Assembly (NCBI GenBank): GCA_017399625.1
Contig: JAFQBT010000031.1
Coordinates: forward strand, 1-35,351
Length of the DNA stretch: 35,351 nt
Source: Oscillospiraceae bacterium
GTDB lineage: Bacteria > Bacillota > Clostridia > Oscillospirales > Ruminococcaceae
Direction of reading: 5' to 3'
Shown: positions 26,676 to 33,865 of the stretch, one piece after another
How positions within the stretch are numbered: the stretch's first letter is position 1
Layout: every line of letters starts with the position of its first letter
Position numbers and translations under genes: made by a program
Notes under the pieces: generated by a model
Databases searched by the model: none
Told to the model about the DNA's origin: nothing
What the model saw: only the letters and a program-made list of their open reading frames with translations

Positions 26676-27293
26676 TCAGATTCCCTCCTTTGCCGTTGCT
26701 TTTTTTACAAGATTTAGCCTTCTTATAAATTTTGCTCTTATCTCTTCAGAATCCTGCGTATTTGCAATAATTTTCGGAAGAGCACTCTGGAAAAGCGCTT
26801 CGATAACTCCGATAAGGTCCATAATTTCCTCCTCATCCCGGAAATTAAGGTTCCCGATTCCAAGGGAGCTGAATGCTGCGATTTTTTCTTCCATACTCAT
26901 GTTTTCAATATAATCCGAAAGCGGTTCGATTTTGCCGATATTAACATAGGGCAGAACGTTTTTTACAATTTCGTGCATGTTCTGTTCTGATGCAGCTTTT
27001 ATGATTTCATCAAAAACCGTTTCGCAAAGCTCAAAGATATCACCGTGAACGGTGGAAATTCTTTTTATCACACAGGCTTTTATTCTTCCGGAACTTTCCG
27101 AAACAAAATATTCAAAAGCATCATCCTTGCTTTCAAAATACTGATAAAAACTTCCCCTTGGGATTCCGGCGGTTTTTATGATCTGATTTATCGACATTTC
27201 CGGAAAAGGAACGCGAAGAAGTTCCGCAAAAATTGCGTTGAAAATTCTTGTTCGCTTTTCTTCGGAAAGATTTAAAAAAGTCTGAGTAGGCAT
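26676..27293 (-). CDS. TetR-family regulator of the RND exporter
   Basis: A 205-aa regulator with an N-terminal HTH (KRTRIFNAIFAELLRVPFPEMSINQIIKTAGIPRGSFYQYFESKDDAFEYF, about 12-60) and a helical C-terminal ligand domain. The ATG at 27293 follows GAGGG. It is the first gene of the operon and is followed after 1 bp by the exporter, so the two are made from one transcript. A perfect 15-bp palindrome lies just downstream of the -10 in its promoter, which indicates autorepression relieved by a substrate of the pump (inference from the family and layout). Confidence 0.93.
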   Translation of the reverse strand: MPTQTFLNLSEEKRTRIFNAIFAELLRVPFPEMSINQIIKTAGIPRGSFYQYFESKDDAFEYFVSESSGRIKACVIKRISTVHGDIFELCETVFDEIIKAASEQNMHEIVKNVLPYVNIGKIEPLSDYIENMSMEEKIAAFSSLGIGNLNFRDEEEIMDLIGVIEALFQSALPKIIANTQDSEEIRAKFIRRLNLVKKATAKEGI

Positions 27294-27309
27294 ATTACCC
27301 TCCTGATGG

Positions 27310-27324
27310 ATGACATGTTGTCAT
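27310..27324. promoter_or_regulatory. Palindromic operator for the TetR-RND operon
   Basis: ATGACA-TGT-TGTCAT, a perfect 6+3+6 palindrome directly downstream of the -10 box and close to the expected transcription start, 16 bp before the TetR start codon. Confidence 0.75.
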
Positions 27325-27325
27325 A

Positions 27326-27354
27326 ATTTTATCACCGCTCATCATTATAGTCAA
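27326..27354 (-). promoter_or_regulatory. Sigma-A promoter of the TetR-RND operon
   Basis: Minus strand TTGACT (27354-27349), 17-bp spacer, TAAAAT (27331-27326). Confidence 0.85.
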
Positions 27355-27390
27355 TAAATATATGTAAAATTCAATTATAATTAATATAAA

Positions 27391-27418
27391 TAAAAAGCGG
27401 AGCATTGCTCCGCTTTTT
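27391..27418 (-). terminator. Terminator of the SASP gene
   Basis: AAAAAGCGGAGC-ATT-GCTCCGCTTTTT, a perfect stem flanked by A5/T5, 11 bp past the stop codon. Confidence 0.9.
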
Positions 27419-27428
27419 ACCGCATTTT

Positions 27429-27605
27429 TTATTTCATGCCGTTTTCATAGGATTCGATCATTTTTTTGACCATCTGGCCGCCGATGGAACCTGCCTGGCG
27501 GGAAGTAAGATCGCCGTTATAACCGTTTTTGAGGTTTACGCCAACTTCGTTTGCTGCTTCCTGTTTGAATCTTTCAAGAGCTTCTTTAGCCTGTTTATTA
27601 GCCAT
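27429..27605 (-). CDS. Alpha/beta-type small acid-soluble spore protein
   Basis: A 58-aa DNA-coating protein of the forespore that protects the spore chromosome. The family signature is clear: ALERFKQEAANEVGVNL, then GYNGDLTSRQAGSIGGQMVKKMIESYE. The ATG at 27605 after GGAGTG starts MANKQAKEAL; the in-frame extension to 27647 lacks a ribosome binding site. It should be transcribed late in the forespore by sigma-G. The upstream region (27606-27700) is AT-rich but I cannot set a sigma-G promoter with confidence. This gene is the main evidence that the organism can sporulate. Confidence 0.95.
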   Translation of the reverse strand: MANKQAKEALERFKQEAANEVGVNLKNGYNGDLTSRQAGSIGGQMVKKMIESYENGMK

Positions 27606-27756
27606 TGTGATTTTTACACTCCTTTTTTTCTTTTGCGTTTGCAACATTATTTTGGTTTTTTTGGTGCATTATATTAATGGTAAAATAGTATATTTTTAAA
27701 GGCAGATTTTTCCGGAGAAAAATGTTTAAAATTTAAAAAATTTTTCAAAAATAATA

Positions 27757-27806
27757 TTGACATTGAGAATTAATCTGTTATAATCTTATTCGCAAACAGT
27801 TCTCAA
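27757..27806 (+). promoter_or_regulatory. Promoter of the PerR-like gene with flanking inverted repeat
   Basis: TTGACA (27757-27762), 16-bp spacer, TATAAT (27779-27784). TTGAGAA at 27763-27769 and its complement TTCTCAA at 27800-27806 flank the -10 and start region, and both lie in longer related stretches (AACAG...TTCTCAA). This arrangement would suit autoregulation by a Fur-family protein. Confidence 0.7.
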
Positions 27807-27821
27807 TTAGGAAGTGATTCA

Positions 27822-28205
27822 TTGAAAAACACCATCCAGAAAACCGCGATTATGAATGCGCTCATGGCTCTTGACCATCCAACCGCGGATGAAGTTTATG
27901 AATGTGTTCATTGCGAATTCCCTTCCATAAGCAAGGCAACCGTTTACAGAATTTTGAACCGTATCTCCGAAGAGGGCGAGATCCTTCATCTCCAGATTCC
28001 CGGCGGTGCAGACAGATTTGATACCACACTTTGCGTGCATCATCATTTAAAATGCAACAAATGCGGAAAAGTCTGTGATATTTCCGTTCCGGAACTGGAT
28101 GGGATCGAAAAACGCATCAAGGAGGAAAGCGGCTTTTCAATCGGCGGTTACCGCCTTGTTTTCAGCGGACTTTGCGCCGACTGTATTTTCAAAAAACAGG
28201 ATTGA
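27822..28205 (+). CDS. Fur-family regulator, PerR-like
   Basis: A 127-aa metal-dependent repressor. A winged helix (about 1-75) contains [36 protein letters not shown]. The metal and dimer part has [21 protein letters not shown] and a final CADCIF, i.e. the two CxxC pairs of the structural zinc site and the histidines of the sensing site. The start codon is TTG at 27822, after AGGAAGTG. The downstream gene encodes rubredoxin and rubrerythrin domains, peroxide-reducing proteins, which favours PerR over Fur or Zur. The gap to that gene is 23 bp, so they probably share the promoter at 27757. Confidence 0.88.
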   Translation: MKNTIQKTAIMNALMALDHPTADEVYECVHCEFPSISKATVYRILNRISEEGEILHLQIPGGADRFDTTLCVHHHLKCNKCGKVCDISVPELDGIEKRIKEESGFSIGGYRLVFSGLCADCIFKKQD

Positions 28206-28228
28206 AAAATCCGGAAAGGGAGATTATA

Positions 28229-29404
28229 ATGGATATAAAGGCTCTGTTTAAAATTTCTTACGGTCTTTATGTAGTTTCCGCAAACGAAAACGGAAAGGAT
28301 AACGGATGCATCATCAACACCTTTTCCCAGGTGACTGATACTCCCCTTCGCGTTTCCGTAACAGTCAACAAACTCAACCTTACCCACGATATGGTAAAAA
28401 GAACAGGCAAATTCACCGTTTCCGTTCTTTCAACCTCCGTTCCCTTCAGTGTTTTCCAGAACTTCGGTTTCAGAAGCGGAAAAGACGCAGAAAAATTCGA
28501 GGGAATCCGTGCGGTGCGCGGCGAAAACGGCGTTCTTCGCCTTGACGAAAATATCAACGCTTTCGTTTCCGGAAAAGTTGTTGAGGAAGTTGACCTTGGA
28601 ACTCACACAATGTTCATTGCGGACGTTACCGCGGCGGAAATTCTTTCTTCCGAAGAATCCGTAACCTATACCTATTACCAGAATCACATCAAACCGAAAC
28701 CCCAGCCCCCGAAAGTCAAAAAAGGCTGGCGCTGCCCGATTTGCGGATATGTTTATGAAGGCGATGAACTTCCCGAAGATTTCGTCTGCCCTCTCTGCAA
28801 GCACAGCGGCTCTGAATTTGTACCCCTTCAAAATGAAGATAATAAATCTACTGAAAAAGGAGAAAAAACTATGGAACTCAAAGGCTCTAAAACCGAACAG
28901 AATCTCATGACCGCATTCGCAGGTGAATCCCAGGCAAGAAACAAATACACCTATTATGCAAGCAAAGCAAAAAAAGAAGGTTATGAGCAGATTGCAAGAC
29001 TTTTCCTTGAAACTGCTGAAAACGAAAAAGAACACGCAAAACTCTGGTTCAAATATCTCGGCGGAATCGGCACCACTGCTGAAAACCTTCTTGCTGCAGC
29101 AGAAGGCGAAAACTATGAATGGACCGATATGTATGCAACTTTTGCAAAAGAAGCTCACGAGGAAGGCTTTGAGGAAATCGCTCTCCGCTTCGAAGGCGTA
29201 GCCAAAATTGAAGCTGAACACGAAGAAAGATACCGCGCTCTTCTCGCAAACGTTGAAAACGGCCAGGTATTCCAGAAAGGTTCCATCGTTATCTGGAAAT
29301 GCGCAAACTGCGGCCACATCCATGTTGGCGAATCCGCTCCCGTTGTATGCCCCGTATGCGCACATCCTCAGGCATATTTCGAACTCCAGGCTAAAAACTA
29401 CTAA
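28229..29404 (+). CDS. Fusion protein: flavin reductase - rubredoxin - rubrerythrin
   Basis: A 391-aa oxidative-stress protein in one reading frame. Residues 1-155 are a flavin reductase-like FMN domain ([33 protein letters not shown]). Residues 167-200 are a rubredoxin (C169, C172, C187, C190). Together these equal the 'high-molecular-weight rubredoxin'. After a short linker ([13 protein letters not shown]) residues 215-391 are a complete rubrerythrin, with ferritin-like diiron ligands ([34 protein letters not shown]) and a C-terminal rubredoxin-type knuckle pair (CANCG...CPVC). These are usually two separate genes. The rubrerythrin start codon survives as M215 at 28871, with AAAGGAG nine bases before it, so a second product of 177 aa may also be made. 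Expected role: pass electrons from NAD(P)H to peroxide, under PerR control. Confidence 0.9.
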   Translation: MDIKALFKISYGLYVVSANENGKDNGCIINTFSQVTDTPLRVSVTVNKLNLTHDMVKRTGKFTVSVLSTSVPFSVFQNFGFRSGKDAEKFEGIRAVRGENGVLRLDENINAFVSGKVVEEVDLGTHTMFIADVTAAEILSSEESVTYTYYQNHIKPKPQPPKVKKGWRCPICGYVYEGDELPEDFVCPLCKHSGSEFVPLQNEDNKSTEKGEKTMELKGSKTEQNLMTAFAGESQARNKYTYYASKAKKEGYEQIARLFLETAENEKEHAKLWFKYLGGIGTTAENLLAAAEGENYEWTDMYATFAKEAHEEGFEEIALRFEGVAKIEAEHEERYRALLANVENGQVFQKGSIVIWKCANCGHIHVGESAPVVCPVCAHPQAYFELQAKNY

Positions 29405-29419
29405 TTAAGATAGTTAAAT

Positions 29420-29452
29420 AAAAAAATCCCGCCGGAAGGCGGGATTTTTTTA
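29420..29452. terminator. Bidirectional terminator after the rubrerythrin fusion
   Basis: TCCCGCC-GGAA-GGCGGGA with A6 before and T7 after. It serves the fusion gene on the plus strand and reaches the end of the convergent gene at 29450. Confidence 0.9.
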
Positions 29453-30424
29453 ATGCGCTTTATGTTTTAAAATGTAATCGACCCAGATTTCATAAGTCGT
29501 TTTTTCAAAACGGATTCCGTTGGTGGTAAAATCCGCCGGAAGATATCCGTTTTTCTCTTTGAAAGCATTCGCCATATCGAGAATCCAGATGCTGTTTTCC
29601 TCCGCATAGGCGATTATATATTCATTGATGGTTTCGATTTTTTCGTTGGTGACGGAATATCCGCGTTTTTCCGCTTTTTCCTCATTTATCGGAAGTACCG
29701 GGTGGATATAGATATGAGCATTGGGCTGCGCGGCAATAATCGAATCCATAAAGGCGGTGTATTTCTTGACGAAAGTGGGAACGTCCATCCAGGAAATGCT
29801 TTCGGCGGAAATTGAAACATAAACCGCTTCGTATTCGCCGAGAGAAGCGACATAATCCGAGAGGATAACGTTTTCCTCCTCCGCTCTGAGCATCTTCTTG
29901 GTGAGCATTGTATTCATATCAAGTCCGGTTACGGAAGCATAATCGGAATATTCGAAGAAGCCGATGTTTTCCGCCTGATATATGAAATAATCTCCGACGA
30001 AAAGGGTTCTGCGGAAATCAAAAGGCTCTGCCTTCTTCCCTTCCGGAACGATTCCACCGCGGATTTCCGGTTCAACCGGTTCATCCTCCGAAGAAGGTCC
30101 GGAGTTTTCCCCGTCGCTTGAACCGACGATTATGATGTTATCTTCCTCATCCTCCGGTTCGCTTGTTTCGTTATCGAAAGGATTTTCCGGGTCCTCCTCA
30201 ACGTTCTGGTTGATAAAGTCGTTTATGAGCCTTGCAAAATCAAGAAACGCATTGGGAAGGCTGTAATCCTTTTCGGTGCCTTCCGGATATTTCTTTTCCT
30301 CATATTCCTGCCAGCCATAGGCAATAAGACCGGCGGAAATTGCAACAGCCGCAAAGATCACGGAAAGTCGGACAAGCTTTCCGTATCTTTTTGTCCGGAC
30401 TATTGCGCCTTTTTTTCTGAACAC
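29450..30424 (-). CDS. SGNH-hydrolase-like membrane-anchored protein lacking the catalytic residues
   Basis: A 324-aa protein with a basic cytoplasmic start, one membrane helix (about 18-37), an acidic Glu/Ser/Pro-rich linker (75-130) and an extracellular domain with the layout of clostridial SGNH/GDSL esterases. The normal block I GDS is GDY (Tyr146). Block III, where GxNE/D is expected, reads YVSISAES. The final DGIH reads NGIR (302-305). All the catalytic positions I can place are therefore changed, which suggests a non-enzymatic, binding role rather than O-acyl ester hydrolysis. The frame is intact and the flanking sequence conserved, so this is not simple decay. It is transcribed alone, convergent with the rubrerythrin fusion. 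Confidence 0.78.
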   Translation of the reverse strand: MFRKKGAIVRTKRYGKLVRLSVIFAAVAISAGLIAYGWQEYEEKKYPEGTEKDYSLPNAFLDFARLINDFINQNVEEDPENPFDNETSEPEDEEDNIIIVGSSDGENSGPSSEDEPVEPEIRGGIVPEGKKAEPFDFRRTLFVGDYFIYQAENIGFFEYSDYASVTGLDMNTMLTKKMLRAEEENVILSDYVASLGEYEAVYVSISAESISWMDVPTFVKKYTAFMDSIIAAQPNAHIYIHPVLPINEEKAEKRGYSVTNEKIETINEYIIAYAEENSIWILDMANAFKEKNGYLPADFTTNGIRFEKTTYEIWVDYILKHKAH

Positions 30425-30536
30425 GAAAGCTTTTTCCTCCTTTCGCGATTTTTCATCAAATTATCATAACATAACCGGAGGAATCTGTCTACTTAAATTT
30501 TATTAATTTTTTAAATTTTCCAAAACAAAAAATTCC

Positions 30537-30565
30537 TTGACTGAACGGCAAAGTTAATATATAAT
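30537..30565 (+). promoter_or_regulatory. Promoter of tRNA-Thr
   Basis: TTGACT (30537-30542), 17-bp spacer, TATAAT (30560-30565), 24 bp before the tRNA. Confidence 0.85.
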
Positions 30566-30589
30566 ATTATAGCATCATTTATAATATGC

Positions 30590-30665
30590 GCTAGTGTAGC
30601 ACAGTCGGTAGTGCAGCTGATTCGTAATCAGCAGGTCGCGTGTTCGAGTCACGTCACTAGCTCCA
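30590..30665 (+). tRNA. tRNA-Thr (anticodon CGT)
   Basis: 76-nt cloverleaf with encoded CCA. The acceptor stem GCTAGTG pairs with CACTAGC; D stem GCAC/GTGC; anticodon stem GCTGA/TCAGC with loop TTCGTAA (anticodon CGT at 30623-30625); T arm contains TTCGAGT. It reads ACG codons. Confidence 0.95.
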
Positions 30666-30702
30666 AAAAGTCGCGCTGATTACGAATCAGCGTGACTTTT
30701 TT
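30666..30702 (+). terminator. Terminator of tRNA-Thr carrying an inverted copy of its anticodon arm
   Basis: AAAAAGTCGCGCTGATT-ACG-AATCAGCGTGAC followed by T6, starting one base after the CCA. Its core GCTGATTACGAATCAGC (30675-30691) is the exact reverse complement of the tRNA anticodon arm. Confidence 0.9.
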
Positions 30703-30733
30703 AAAAATTTTTGCAGAATTTTGAAAATAATGC

Positions 30734-30762
30734 TTGCATTTTATTTCCGTATATGCTATAAT
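30734..30762 (+). promoter_or_regulatory. Promoter of tRNA-Pro
   Basis: TTGCAT (30734-30739), 17-bp spacer, TATAAT (30757-30762), 23 bp before the tRNA. Confidence 0.85.
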
Positions 30763-30785
30763 AACCCTTGCTGACGTAACAGCAT

Positions 30786-30861
30786 CTGGGTGTGGCGCAG
30801 TTGGTAGCGCGCTACCTTGGGGTGGTAGAGGCCGTGGGTTCAAGTCCCGTCACTCAGACCA
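30786..30861 (+). tRNA. tRNA-Pro (anticodon GGG)
   Basis: 76-nt cloverleaf with encoded CCA. Acceptor CTGGGTG/CACTCAG (one G-T pair), D stem GCGC/GCGC, anticodon stem CTACC/GGTAG with loop TTGGGGT (anticodon GGG at 30819-30821), T arm GTGGG-TTCAAGT-CCCGT. It reads CCC and CCT codons. Confidence 0.95.
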
Positions 30862-30863
30862 AA

Positions 30864-30897
30864 ATCGGATAGTCCTTTGGGCTATCCGATTTTTTTA
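30864..30897 (+). terminator. Terminator of tRNA-Pro
   Basis: ATCGGATAG, short loop, CTATCCGAT followed by T6. Confidence 0.9.
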
Positions 30898-30911
30898 TGT
30901 TCTTTTTTGGC

Positions 30912-30940
30912 TTTACAGCTGTTCCGATATGTGATATCCT
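30912..30940 (+). promoter_or_regulatory. Possible promoter of the 31017-33713 gene pair
   Basis: TTTACA (30912-30917), 17-bp spacer, TATCCT (30935-30940), right after the tRNA-Pro terminator. Confidence 0.5.
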
Positions 30941-30963
30941 TGTTTAAAGGTTTTTTTGAAAGG

Positions 30964-31020
30964 ATGAAACATCATGCGCAGTGCTCTTCTTTAAATAAAT
31001 ATCAAGGAGAGATTTTATGA
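30964..31020 (+). CDS. Possible 18-codon leader ORF overlapping the next gene
   Basis: ATG at 30964 opens MKHHAQCSSLNKYQGEIL and ends at a TGA that overlaps the ATG of the following gene (ATGA, 31017-31020). An alternative frame from 30974 gives MRSALL. The ribosome binding site is weak (AAAGG at poor spacing), so translation is uncertain. The overlap is what makes it worth recording. Confidence 0.25.
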   Translation: MKHHAQCSSLNKYQGEIL

Positions 31021-31982
31021 CAAAAAAGGCTTATCTTTACGGAGAAATTCACGGAAGTGAAATTACAAATAAAAAAGAATCCGAAATCTGGCAGGATTTT
31101 TATAACAGCGGATTCCGCCATCTTTTTATGGAACTCCCCTATTTTTACGCGCAGTTCCTCAACCTCTGGATGAAATCCGGCGACGACAGTATTCTTGACG
31201 AACTTTGGAAAAACGGCGAAGGCACCGCCGGAAATTCGGTTTTTGACCGGGAATTTTTATTGAACATCAAAAAATTCTGTCCGGAAACTGTTATTCACGG
31301 AACGGATATCGGTCATGCTTATGATACCACCGGAAAAAGATATCTTGAATCCGTTTCCCCGGATTCCGAAGAATACCGCATTGCGGAAAAGAACATTGAG
31401 CAGGGCAGAAAATATTACGAAGCATGGCAGGAAAATGTCGGCGGAGATTATATTGAAGCCGACCGGGAAAACTGCATGGCGAAAAATTTTATCCGCGAAT
31501 TTGATTCGGTTGACGCTGGTATAGTCGGTTTTTACGGCGAAGCCCATGTTTTTTCCGCCGGAATTGGAAACTTCGGCATTCGGGAAAATATGTGCGATAA
31601 AATCCGGAAGCATTACGGCGAAAACGCGTTTTTTGCTGCCGAACTGATGAAAAACATCATTGAACCGCTTTATAAAACCGAAATCACCTTGTGCGAAAAA
31701 AATTATATTGCTTCCTGCTTCGGCGACGTTTATACTCCCTTTGACGACGAATGCGAATACATCAGAATTTTCCGGATTGAAAAAAGCGGAACCGATTTTT
31801 CCCGATACCCCAGAAAAGAGAACTTCATTCCGGAGATGCTTTATCCCTGCGCGATAAATAAAAATGACGTTTTTGCTGTTGATTCCTTAAAAAACGGCGA
31901 AAAAATTTCCCGGCAGATTTTTATCTGCGACGGTTTTTCCGATGAGTTCGGAAATATTACGACAGAAATTTGTATGGAGTAA
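31017..31982 (+). CDS. EreA/ChaN-like (TraB/Tiki-clan) putative hydrolase
   Basis: A 321-aa cytoplasmic protein. Motifs resemble the erythromycin-esterase/ChaN superfamily: GEIHGSE at 9-15 (H12), then FMELP, HGTDIGHAYD, and FYGEAHVFSAG. The repeated G-E-x-H pattern with acidic partners is the basis of the superfamily's metal or base chemistry. The substrate cannot be told; similarity to macrolide esterases is only at superfamily level, so no resistance role is claimed. Start after AAGGAGAG at 31017. It is followed by a glycoside hydrolase after 3 bp, so the pair is one operon. Confidence 0.6.
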   Translation: MTKKAYLYGEIHGSEITNKKESEIWQDFYNSGFRHLFMELPYFYAQFLNLWMKSGDDSILDELWKNGEGTAGNSVFDREFLLNIKKFCPETVIHGTDIGHAYDTTGKRYLESVSPDSEEYRIAEKNIEQGRKYYEAWQENVGGDYIEADRENCMAKNFIREFDSVDAGIVGFYGEAHVFSAGIGNFGIRENMCDKIRKHYGENAFFAAELMKNIIEPLYKTEITLCEKNYIASCFGDVYTPFDDECEYIRIFRIEKSGTDFSRYPRKENFIPEMLYPCAINKNDVFAVDSLKNGEKISRQIFICDGFSDEFGNITTEICME

Positions 31983-31985
31983 AAA

Positions 31986-33713
31986 ATGAAAAAACAGAAC
32001 TTTGCTGATTTATATACCGAGGAAGGCGAAAACCTTCCGGAAATTCCCTGGAACGAATATCCCCGCCCACAGCTGAAAAGGGATTCTTTCTTCTGCCTTA
32101 ACGGGGAATGGGAATTCTGCACCGCGAAAAACAGCGTTATTCCCGGATATTTCGGAGAAAAAATAACCGTTCCCTTTCCTCCCCAATCGCTTCTTTCCGG
32201 CATTCACCGGGATATTCCGGAATCGGAATATCTTTTTTACCGGAAGAAATTCCGCCTTCCGGAAAATTTTAACCGCGGAAGGGTTATCCTCCATTTCGGC
32301 GCGGTGGATCAGTATGCCTCCGTCTGGCTCAACGGAAAAATTATCGGTGAGCACGAGGGCGGTTACGAGCATTTTTCCTTCGATATCACTTCCGTGCTCA
32401 AGGAAGAAAACGTGCTCATCGTCAAAGCAAAGGACGAAATGAGCAGTCTTATCCTTCCCTATGGCAAACAAAGCGTCCAGCGCGGCGGAATGTGGTACAC
32501 CCCCGTTTCCGGAATCTGGCAGACGGTCTGGATTGAATCCGTCCCGGAGGAATACATAACCGCCGTTGATATTAAGACCGGCAAGGATTTTGCGGAATTT
32601 TCCATCGAAGGCGTATCCGAAGGAACGATTTTTGTGAAAACCTCGAAGAAAACCATCCAGGCGGATTTTTCCGAAGGAAAGGCAAGAATCGAGCTCAAAA
32701 ATCCGAAAATCTGGTCGCCGAAGCATCCCTATCTTTACGAATGCGAAATTGCCGCAGGCGAGGACAGAATCGAAACATATTTTGCCCTCCGCACCCTTTC
32801 CATTGAGGAATTTGACGGAATAAAGCGCCTTTGCCTCAATGGAAAGCCCTTTTTCTTCCATGGACTTCTTGACCAGGGCTATTGGAGCGACGGAATTTTG
32901 ACTCCCGCCTCCCCTTCCTGCTACGAAAAAGATATTCTTGCGGCAAAATCCCTTGGATTCAACACCCTGCGCAAACACATAAAAATTGAGCCGGAGCAGT
33001 TTTATTACGACTGCGACCGGCTTGGAATGATTGTTTTTCAGGATATGGTCAACAACGGCGATTACAGCTTTTTCCGTGATACCGCACTTCCGACTGTCGG
33101 TTTCCGCTGCAGAAACGACAAAAACCTCCACCGCAACCCGAAAATGCGGAAGGCTTTTCTTGATTCCATGGAAAAGACCGTCGCGCAGCTTAAAAATCAC
33201 CCGAGCATCTGCTACTGGACCATTTTCAACGAAGGCTGGGGTCAGTTTAAAAGCACAAAAGCCTACCGCCTTATGAAGGAGCTTGATGACAGCAGATTTA
33301 TCGGCTCAACTTCCGGTTGGTTCAAAGGCGGCGAAAGCGACGTTGAAAGCGAGCATTGCTATTTCAAGCCGTTCAAGGTCAGAAAGAGCAAAAATCCCCT
33401 TGTTCTCACGGAATTCGGCGGATACGCCTTTGCTCCGGAAGGTCACCGCTTCAACGTCGGCGAGGAATACGGATATAAAAAATTCAAAAGCCGCGGGGAG
33501 CTTGTTTCCGGGATCTGCGCGCTTTATGAGCGGGAAATTATTCCGGCAATCAAAAACGGACTTTGCGCCGCAATTTACACCCAGCTTTCCGACGTTGAGG
33601 ACGAAACCAACGGAATCCTCAGCTTTGACAGAAAGGTCCTTAAAATAAAACCGGAGGAATTCCTCCCCGTTTCCGAAAAAATTTATGAAGAGATAAAACC
33701 CGCAGGTCAATGA
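31986..33713 (+). CDS. Glycoside hydrolase family 2 protein (beta-galactosidase/beta-glucuronidase-like)
   Basis: A 575-aa retaining glycosidase without signal peptide, so it acts in the cytoplasm on imported sugars. The N-terminal jelly-roll sugar-binding domain (about 10-185) has FFCLNGEWEF, FRKKF-type and WLNGKIIGEHEGGYEHFSFDIT motifs and SGIWQTVWIE. An immunoglobulin-like domain (about 186-275) follows, then a TIM barrel with FFFHGLLDQGYWSDG, LGFNTLRKHIKIEP, the acid/base in WTIFNEGW (E416) and the likely nucleophile in LTEFGGY (E476). At 575 aa it is a compact three-domain GH2 lacking the extra C-terminal domains of LacZ. Exact sugar specificity is not readable. Confidence 0.92.
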   Translation: MKKQNFADLYTEEGENLPEIPWNEYPRPQLKRDSFFCLNGEWEFCTAKNSVIPGYFGEKITVPFPPQSLLSGIHRDIPESEYLFYRKKFRLPENFNRGRVILHFGAVDQYASVWLNGKIIGEHEGGYEHFSFDITSVLKEENVLIVKAKDEMSSLILPYGKQSVQRGGMWYTPVSGIWQTVWIESVPEEYITAVDIKTGKDFAEFSIEGVSEGTIFVKTSKKTIQADFSEGKARIELKNPKIWSPKHPYLYECEIAAGEDRIETYFALRTLSIEEFDGIKRLCLNGKPFFFHGLLDQGYWSDGILTPASPSCYEKDILAAKSLGFNTLRKHIKIEPEQFYYDCDRLGMIVFQDMVNNGDYSFFRDTALPTVGFRCRNDKNLHRNPKMRKAFLDSMEKTVAQLKNHPSICYWTIFNEGWGQFKSTKAYRLMKELDDSRFIGSTSGWFKGGESDVESEHCYFKPFKVRKSKNPLVLTEFGGYAFAPEGHRFNVGEEYGYKKFKSRGELVSGICALYEREIIPAIKNGLCAAIYTQLSDVEDETNGILSFDRKVLKIKPEEFLPVSEKIYEEIKPAGQ

Positions 33714-33728
33714 CCTGCGGGTTTTGCT
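33695..33728 (+). terminator. Terminator of the GH2 gene
   Basis: AAAACCCGCAGGTCA-A-TGACCTGCGGGTTTT, a perfect 15-bp stem with T4. The stop codon lies inside the right arm. Confidence 0.92.
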
Positions 33729-33837
33729 TTAACTAATATTATGAACCGTTTCACCGGATTTTTTAAAAGTGAAACCTGTACGATTTCCGGCGAGGTCATA
33801 TGTATAATTTTTACAATAACTTGCGGTGGATATAAAG

Positions 33838-33864
33838 CAAGCCCCTCATAAGGAGGGGCTTGCT
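33838..33864 (-). terminator. Hairpin after the immunity-like gene
   Basis: GCAAGCCCCTC-ATAAG-GAGGGGCTTGC, a perfect 11-bp stem just past the stop codon of the minus-strand gene at 33866. The T-tract on the minus strand is weak. The region 33729-33837 holds no gene I can support. Confidence 0.7.
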
Positions 33865-33865
33865 G

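Noticed and set aside
31017-31982. Macrolide-resistance esterase
   Set aside because: Only superfamily-level motifs are shared and the gene pairs with a sugar hydrolase; a resistance label is not supported.
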